Part shown: positions 60,013 through 64,000 of the stretch, one piece after another | Position numbering within the stretch: the stretch's first letter is position 1 | Layout of the letters: every line of letters begins with the position of its first letter | Origin: FEB-25 sp963822175 | GTDB lineage: Bacteria; Chloroflexota; Anaerolineae; Anaerolineales; UBA4823 | Assembly: GCA_963822175.1 (NCBI GenBank) | Contig: CAWGGJ010000012.1 | Span: 62,001 to 126,000, forward strand | Reading direction: 5' to 3' | Length of the DNA: 64,000 nt | Position numbers and translations under genes: made by a program | Notes under the pieces: model-generated | What the model saw: the letters and a program-made list of their open reading frames with translations, nothing else | What the model was told of the DNA's origin: nothing | Database searches by the model: none

Positions 60013-60993
60013 CTACCAGTAATGGTGCACAAGCGTGCGGATGTAGCGGTCGTAAATTTCACGCACCTTGACCATGATCTCATCCGGGATGGGCGCAAAC
60101 TCAGAGACAGTGAAATTCTCATCCACCTGTGAAGGTCGTTTTGCCCCTGGAATGGCACAAGTAACTGCGTCAAACATCAATATCCAGCGCAAGGCAAATT
60201 GAGTCATACTCATGCCTGGTGGGCAGATGGTTTTAAGCTGCTCAACCGCCTGTAAACCAACCTCATAATCCACCCCAGAAAATGTTTCACCGCGATCAAA
60301 TGATTCGCCATGGCGGTTATATGCCCGGTGGTCGTTTTTTGCAAAACTCGAAACAGGACTCAACTTACCAGTCAACAATCCAGAAGCCAGCGGAACGCGT
60401 GCCAGTATCCCAACCTTGTGCTTTTTAGCCTGTCCAAAGAATAACTCCGCTGGACGCTGGCGGAACATATTGAAGATGATCTGCACAGTTTGCACATTGG
60501 GGAATTCAATCGCTTTAAGTGCCTCTTCCACCTTCTCCACGCTCACACCGTAATAGCGGAGTTTACCTGCCTCTACCAGATCATCCAACACGCCAAAGAC
60601 TTCAGGCATGTAGTAAACCTGTGTGGGAGGGCAATGCAATTGAAGCAGGTCAAGTGCATCGGTTTCCAGGTTTTTTAGACTGCGCTCAACAAAGGCAGTC
60701 AGGTTGCCACGGTTGTAACCCTGAGCAGTGTGTGGATCCAGTCTACGTCCAGCCTTGGTGGCAATAATGATCTTGGGGTGCTGCCTGTGCAACTTTGCCA
60801 GCAGTCGTTCACTCCGACCATCCCCATACACGTCAGCTGTATCAAAAAAATTGACCCCATGCTCGATCGCCCGGTCCAAGGCGGCGAATGATTCGTTATC
60901 ATCCACTGAACCCCAATCTGCGCCAATTGCCCAGGCGCCAAAGCTGCAGGTGGATACCTTCCAACCGGTGCGTCCTAACTCGCGATATTCCAT
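60013..60993 (-). CDS. Aldo/keto reductase
   Basis: A 326-residue (alpha/beta)8 barrel NADPH enzyme. The family opening is MEYRELGRTGWKVSTCSFGAWAIG. The catalytic tetrad is visible as Asp and Tyr in FFDTADVYGDGRSE, Lys in IIATKAG and His in LDLLQLHCPP. GARVPLASG-type and GAKRPSQVDEN motifs near the end bind NADPH. GGAGG precedes the start. The substrate is unknown. It is followed by CorA with a 29-base gap on the same strand. Confidence 0.92.
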   Translation of the reverse strand: MEYRELGRTGWKVSTCSFGAWAIGADWGSVDDNESFAALDRAIEHGVNFFDTADVYGDGRSERLLAKLHRQHPKIIIATKAGRRLDPHTAQGYNRGNLTAFVERSLKNLETDALDLLQLHCPPTQVYYMPEVFGVLDDLVEAGKLRYYGVSVEKVEEALKAIEFPNVQTVQIIFNMFRQRPAELFFGQAKKHKVGILARVPLASGLLTGKLSPVSSFAKNDHRAYNRHGESFDRGETFSGVDYEVGLQAVEQLKTICPPGMSMTQFALRWILMFDAVTCAIPGAKRPSQVDENFTVSEFAPIPDEIMVKVREIYDRYIRTLVHHYW

Positions 60994-61008
60994 ATCAATA
61001 CCTCCTGA

Positions 61009-61338
61009 TCAATCAACAATGAATAACTTGACACCCGTTTGTGTCGAAGAACGATGCGGTTCTGCGTTATCCGCAACCTGGTAACTCATCCCCGGGGTGA
61101 GCACAAACTGCCTGCCATCAACCAGCTCGGTGTGCAGCTCACCCTCCAGGCAGAAAAGGATGTGACCCTTTTTACACCAATGATCAGCCAGGTACCCAGG
61201 GGTGTATTCCACCAGGCGCACGCGGATATTGTCAAATTGCCGGGTGCGCCAGATAGCTTGTCCAGTCTCGCCCGGGTGTGCAGTCGCCTGGATCTGCGAC
61301 CAATCAGTCGTGCCGAAGGGAATGTTTTTCATATCCAT
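61009..61338 (-). CDS. Cupin protein with a DHCW-like motif
   Basis: A 109-residue single-domain cupin starting MDMKNIPFGTTDWSQIQ at 61338, with GGAG seven bases upstream. The metal-site motif is ADHWCKKGHILFCLEGEL, and a second half is FVLTPGMSYQVADNAEPHRS. This fits the DHCW-motif cupin family, which has no defined role. It lies 15 bases before the aldo/keto reductase start. Confidence 0.85.
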   Translation of the reverse strand: MDMKNIPFGTTDWSQIQATAHPGETGQAIWRTRQFDNIRVRLVEYTPGYLADHWCKKGHILFCLEGELHTELVDGRQFVLTPGMSYQVADNAEPHRSSTQTGVKLFIVD

Positions 61339-61395
61339 TAGAGTTCTCCGGATTGTAATCCATTGAAATGACAAAATAATTTGAATTATATATTC

Positions 61396-62016
61396 TTATT
61401 TGCGCCCAATATAGATAAATATCATGCCATGTTTTTCTTCAATGATCTTTTCCGTGGTAAATACACCTTCCACTAAACGCCATGGTTTATCCCTGTTTTC
61501 TTGCGAGAGAGCCATCCGTTTAAAAAGTAGCTTAAGCATTGGATTTAAAATCTTTATGAATCCATGGTCTTGCAATTTTGGACCCACACAGACAAGGTGC
61601 GCTCCATCTTTGAGAAGCAGGTGGATCTTCTTTAACCCTTCTGGCGAATTAAATACATCGTGCATGGCAAACAACAATGCGCCATCAAATTGCGTAGATT
61701 CAACCATTTCTTCGATCGTGTTTTCATAAAGGAAAATGTTTTTCCATCCAGCGTTCCTCACCCGATCCCGTGCGACAGCGATCATACTAGTACTTGGCTC
61801 AATTCCAACTATTTTTCCCTTTTCACCGACAACATCTTCCAGGAACAGGAAGCTTGCCCCCGTCCCACAGCCCACATCAATCACAGACGAGCCGCTGGAT
61901 AGCTGGAGATAACCAATCGCTTCTTTTCTGATCGGTTCTGTAAAACTAAGCAATCGTTCTGGAAGTTTAGCGACTTTTATATATTTACTTTCGATCTGTT
62001 CTTTGTAGGATCTCAT
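61396..62016 (-). CDS. Class I SAM-dependent methyltransferase
   Basis: A 206-residue enzyme. Motif I is VIDVGCGTGASFLFLE (about residues 45-60), then VGIEPSTSMIAVARDRV and a following region FDGALLFAMHDVFNS. The C-terminal MIFIYIGRK ends the fold. The substrate is unknown; the MALSQENRDKPWRLVEGVFT segment resembles that of small-molecule methyltransferases. It is separated from the cupin by about 57 bases on the same strand. Confidence 0.85.
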   Translation of the reverse strand: MRSYKEQIESKYIKVAKLPERLLSFTEPIRKEAIGYLQLSSGSSVIDVGCGTGASFLFLEDVVGEKGKIVGIEPSTSMIAVARDRVRNAGWKNIFLYENTIEEMVESTQFDGALLFAMHDVFNSPEGLKKIHLLLKDGAHLVCVGPKLQDHGFIKILNPMLKLLFKRMALSQENRDKPWRLVEGVFTTEKIIEEKHGMIFIYIGRK

Positions 62017-62060
62017 TTCATATCAGTTTCTATGGTGCATTAATGATAGAGCATACTTAC

Positions 62061-63416
62061 TTATTTTTTGGGGAGTTGTCCCAGGCAGGTCAGCATTGCC
62101 GCGCCGCACTTGATGCCCCGAATGAACAGATCAAGCTCCAGGTTCTCATTGGGTGCATGGTTGGCTTCATCCGCATTTGCATACGGAATGGTGAAATCAG
62201 GGATGCCGAGGATGCTGGTGAAAACATAGTCCGGGAGGCTGCCACCCATGGCTGGAAAGAGCAACGGTTCTTGACCTGTGGCAATACGGAGTGCCTGCTT
62301 TAATGGCTCTACGAATGGCGAATCGAGTGGGGTCTTGGAAGGTTCCATGCCTCCCTGGCGGATGAACTCAACACCCGGCGCATATTGTCTCACATGTGCT
62401 TCAACCTTGGAAAAGATCTCTTCTACTGATTGTGCTTCCACCAGGCGAATATCACATTTAGCAAATGCCTCATGCGGCAAGACGGTCTTGGATTCGGGCC
62501 CAGCATAGCCACCGTGAAGACCATTGATGGTCAGCGTGGGCCAGAATGCCAGGCGCTCGTAATAGCCACGCTCCAGCGGTGCGTCAAACTGGGTGAGTCC
62601 AAGATCACGCATGGCGGCTTTCTCATCCATAGGGAGGCTCTCAAGCACGGTGCGTTCAAGCGCCGTTGGGGTCTGGACATTGTCATAGAACCCCTTGATG
62701 GTGATTTCACCCTGCTCGTTTTTCATCGTGCTCAATAAATGGACCAGGGTCCACAGCGGATTAGGGGCAACCCCACCAAAATTCCCGGAATGCAGGTCGC
62801 GGTTTGCTCCATGTGCCCTCAATTCAAACCCGATCACACCGCGCACACCACATTCAATCTTTGGTTGGCCATTCGCAGGAAGAGGCCCATCCGAAGTAAT
62901 GACCAGGTCGGCTTTGAGCAGGTCACCGTGATCTTTAACAAAGCTAGCGATATGGGGACTGCCCATCTCCTCTTCACCTTCCAACAGCAGAATGACATTG
63001 CATGGAAGCTGACCATGAACAGCCAATAGCGATTCCAATGCCAGGATCTGTGCGAAGTGTTGCCCCTTGTTATCCGCTACCCCGCGCGCATACAGCCGAC
63101 CATCACGGATGGTCGGCTCAAAGGGAGGCGAAATCCAATCTTCCAGTGGGTCTGGCGGCTGGACATCATAATGCCCATACAGCAGGACTGTTGGAGCACC
63201 GGGTTGGTCAGATCGGTGCCCCAGCACCAAAGGCCATCCAGGTGTTGGCATCAACCGGGCATCAAAGCCAAGCCTGACCAGCCAATTCACCAGATAATCG
63301 GCCACTTTATCCATCCCCACCCCATGAGCGCTGATACTCGGCTGGCGGAGATAATCGATGAGCCGGTTAATAAACAAGTTTCGATTGCCGTCAATATAGT
63401 TAAAGATGGGTTCCAT
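62061..63416 (-). CDS. M20-family metallopeptidase/dipeptidase
   Basis: A 451-residue zinc peptidase. Metal ligands are visible in VLLYGHYDVQPPD (His about 81, Asp 83), ARGVADNKGQ, and the catalytic LLEGEEEMGS. A dimerisation domain begins near ANRDLHSGNFGG. The length and the HYDVQPP motif match the ArgE/DapE/dipeptidase group that hydrolyses dipeptides. It is cytoplasmic, with no signal. The start has no clear ribosome site, but the protein's N-terminus looks complete. Confidence 0.9.
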   Translation of the reverse strand: MEPIFNYIDGNRNLFINRLIDYLRQPSISAHGVGMDKVADYLVNWLVRLGFDARLMPTPGWPLVLGHRSDQPGAPTVLLYGHYDVQPPDPLEDWISPPFEPTIRDGRLYARGVADNKGQHFAQILALESLLAVHGQLPCNVILLLEGEEEMGSPHIASFVKDHGDLLKADLVITSDGPLPANGQPKIECGVRGVIGFELRAHGANRDLHSGNFGGVAPNPLWTLVHLLSTMKNEQGEITIKGFYDNVQTPTALERTVLESLPMDEKAAMRDLGLTQFDAPLERGYYERLAFWPTLTINGLHGGYAGPESKTVLPHEAFAKCDIRLVEAQSVEEIFSKVEAHVRQYAPGVEFIRQGGMEPSKTPLDSPFVEPLKQALRIATGQEPLLFPAMGGSLPDYVFTSILGIPDFTIPYANADEANHAPNENLELDLFIRGIKCGAAMLTCLGQLPKK

Positions 63417-63646
63417 GATTGCCAGTATATACGGATTTTACACCCCGGGCAAGTCGCGATCGACAAAAATCCGGCGACTGCAGTTCTAAAACATGGGATA
63501 ATCGAGGAACTCGCCCTTGAACTGCGGTCAGCATCAGTATAAAATGGGTGGACGGAACGTGAGTTACGAAAACCCATAGATAAGTGATCAGTCGGTATAA
63601 AATAGTGACCCAAGCTGAACATCGTACAGACCAAGACCAGGATTTA

Positions 63647-64000
63647 ATGGCTTCCGACCTGAGCGACGGCAGGGAAGGTCGCCGGGATGTTCACAAGACA
63701 GCTGCGGTGCTGCTGGTAGTCGGTTTGCTGTTATTTTCCCTAACACTCAATGTCAGCCGGGCAGTGCGGGCAGATTACAACCACGACGAAGACCAATTCA
63801 TCACCAGCGCGCGTTTGCTTTTAGATGGTGGATTCCTACCCTACCGCGATTACCCGTATTTCCATACCCCGTACCTGGTTTTTATTTACGCCCTGTTGTT
63901 CGCATTCACGGGTGACAATAATTTACTGGCGGCGCGCCTGTTTTCGGCAGTTTGTGCAACTGCATGCGTAATGCTGGTTTTTTGGATGGTACTCCACTTT
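63647..64000 (+). CDS. N-terminal part of a GT39-like membrane glycosyltransferase (runs off the window)
   Basis: The first 118 codons of a plus-strand gene that continues past the window. AGGA precedes the ATG at 63647. A short basic lead (SDGREGRRDVHK) is followed by a helix VVGLLLFSLTLNVSRAV, an acidic loop YNHDEDQFITSARLLLDGG with the D/E-x-D type catalytic site, and PYFHTPYLVFIYALLF with further helices. This is the pattern of dolichyl-phosphate-mannose mannosyltransferase-like (GT39/ArnT) proteins, which use lipid-linked sugars. The family call is moderately secure because most of the protein is missing. Confidence 0.75.
   Translation, partial: MASDLSDGREGRRDVHKTAAVLLVVGLLLFSLTLNVSRAVRADYNHDEDQFITSARLLLDGGFLPYRDYPYFHTPYLVFIYALLFAFTGDNNLLAARLFSAVCATACVMLVFWMVLHF

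Overview
The window reads like a chromosomal segment of an anaerobic, filamentous Chloroflexota bacterium, most likely class Anaerolineae. This is inferred from gene content; no rRNA or other marker gene is present. The signs are a secreted beta-propeller protein ending in PVYLPLISR (a C-terminal signature common in Chloroflexota exported proteins), Thr/Pro-linker lipoproteins, a cytoplasmic group 3b [NiFe] hydrogenase operon, a helicase-associated XPB-N-like protein, an LLM-type oxidoreductase and mid GC content. Coding density is high. No rRNA, tRNA or CRISPR array was found.

Layout. 0-6 kb: a MacB-type ABC exporter (two ATPases, the second fused to a cyclic-nucleotide-binding-like domain; an FtsX/MacB permease broken by one frameshift; a lipoprotein adaptor). 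6-11.5 kb: a zinc-ribbon protein, a dynamin-like GTPase and a large NHL/beta-propeller secreted protein with about ten frameshifts. 11.5-19.7 kb, minus strand: a run of aldehyde (probably pyrroline-5-carboxylate) dehydrogenase, small membrane protein, CoA-transferase A and B, lactate permease, FMN-binding protein, galactokinase, dual-specificity phosphatase and a peptidase S51-like protein. 19.7-21.6 kb: an AT-rich stretch with two unrecognised genes. 22-26 kb: DUF429 and DUF1992 proteins, then a REP/RAYT locus with gene remnants, and a winged-helix glycosylase-like gene. 26-32.5 kb: Nudix hydrolase, methyltransferase, kinase, an RlmN/Cfr-like radical SAM protein overlapping a thioredoxin-reductase-like flavoprotein and an isochorismatase, then a saccharopine-dehydrogenase-like protein and an LLM oxidoreductase. 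32.8-36.1 kb: a broken lipoprotein gene, YciI, and a second CoA-transferase pair. 36.2-41 kb: PilZ - nurA - HAS-barrel - (inserted GxxExxY cassette) - herA. 41-46.6 kb: EamA transporter, Ca2+-type P-ATPase, isocitrate dehydrogenase. 46.8-52 kb: cNMP-domain protein - hydB - hydG - hydD - hydA - protease. 52-64 kb: XPB-N-like protein, lipid kinase, LysM/lamin-tail protein, a membrane-anchored rhodanese with two in-frame UGA codons, nitroreductase, S15 hydrolase, CorA, aldo/keto reductase, cupin, methyltransferase, M20 peptidase and the start of a GT39-like glycosyltransferase.

The most interesting observation is the rhodanese at 55515-55976. Two in-frame TGA codons stand where this type of rhodanese has its Cys-x-Cys active site, the downstream rhodanese sequence stays in the same frame, and a hairpin lies at the spacing expected of a bacterial SECIS. 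It is therefore a candidate selenoprotein with a Sec-Thr-Sec motif. Other highlights are the RlmN/Cfr-like enzyme lacking one catalytic Cys, a GxxExxY gene in a terminal-inverted-repeat cassette that splits the nurA-herA operon, and a RAYT transposase gene that carries its own REP-like palindrome.

A caution: several genes contain single-base indels that leave all protein content intact in neighbouring frames (permease, NHL protein, aldehyde dehydrogenase, both CoA-transferase loci, lipoprotein). Some lie in short homopolymers, so sequencing or assembly error is a real possibility.
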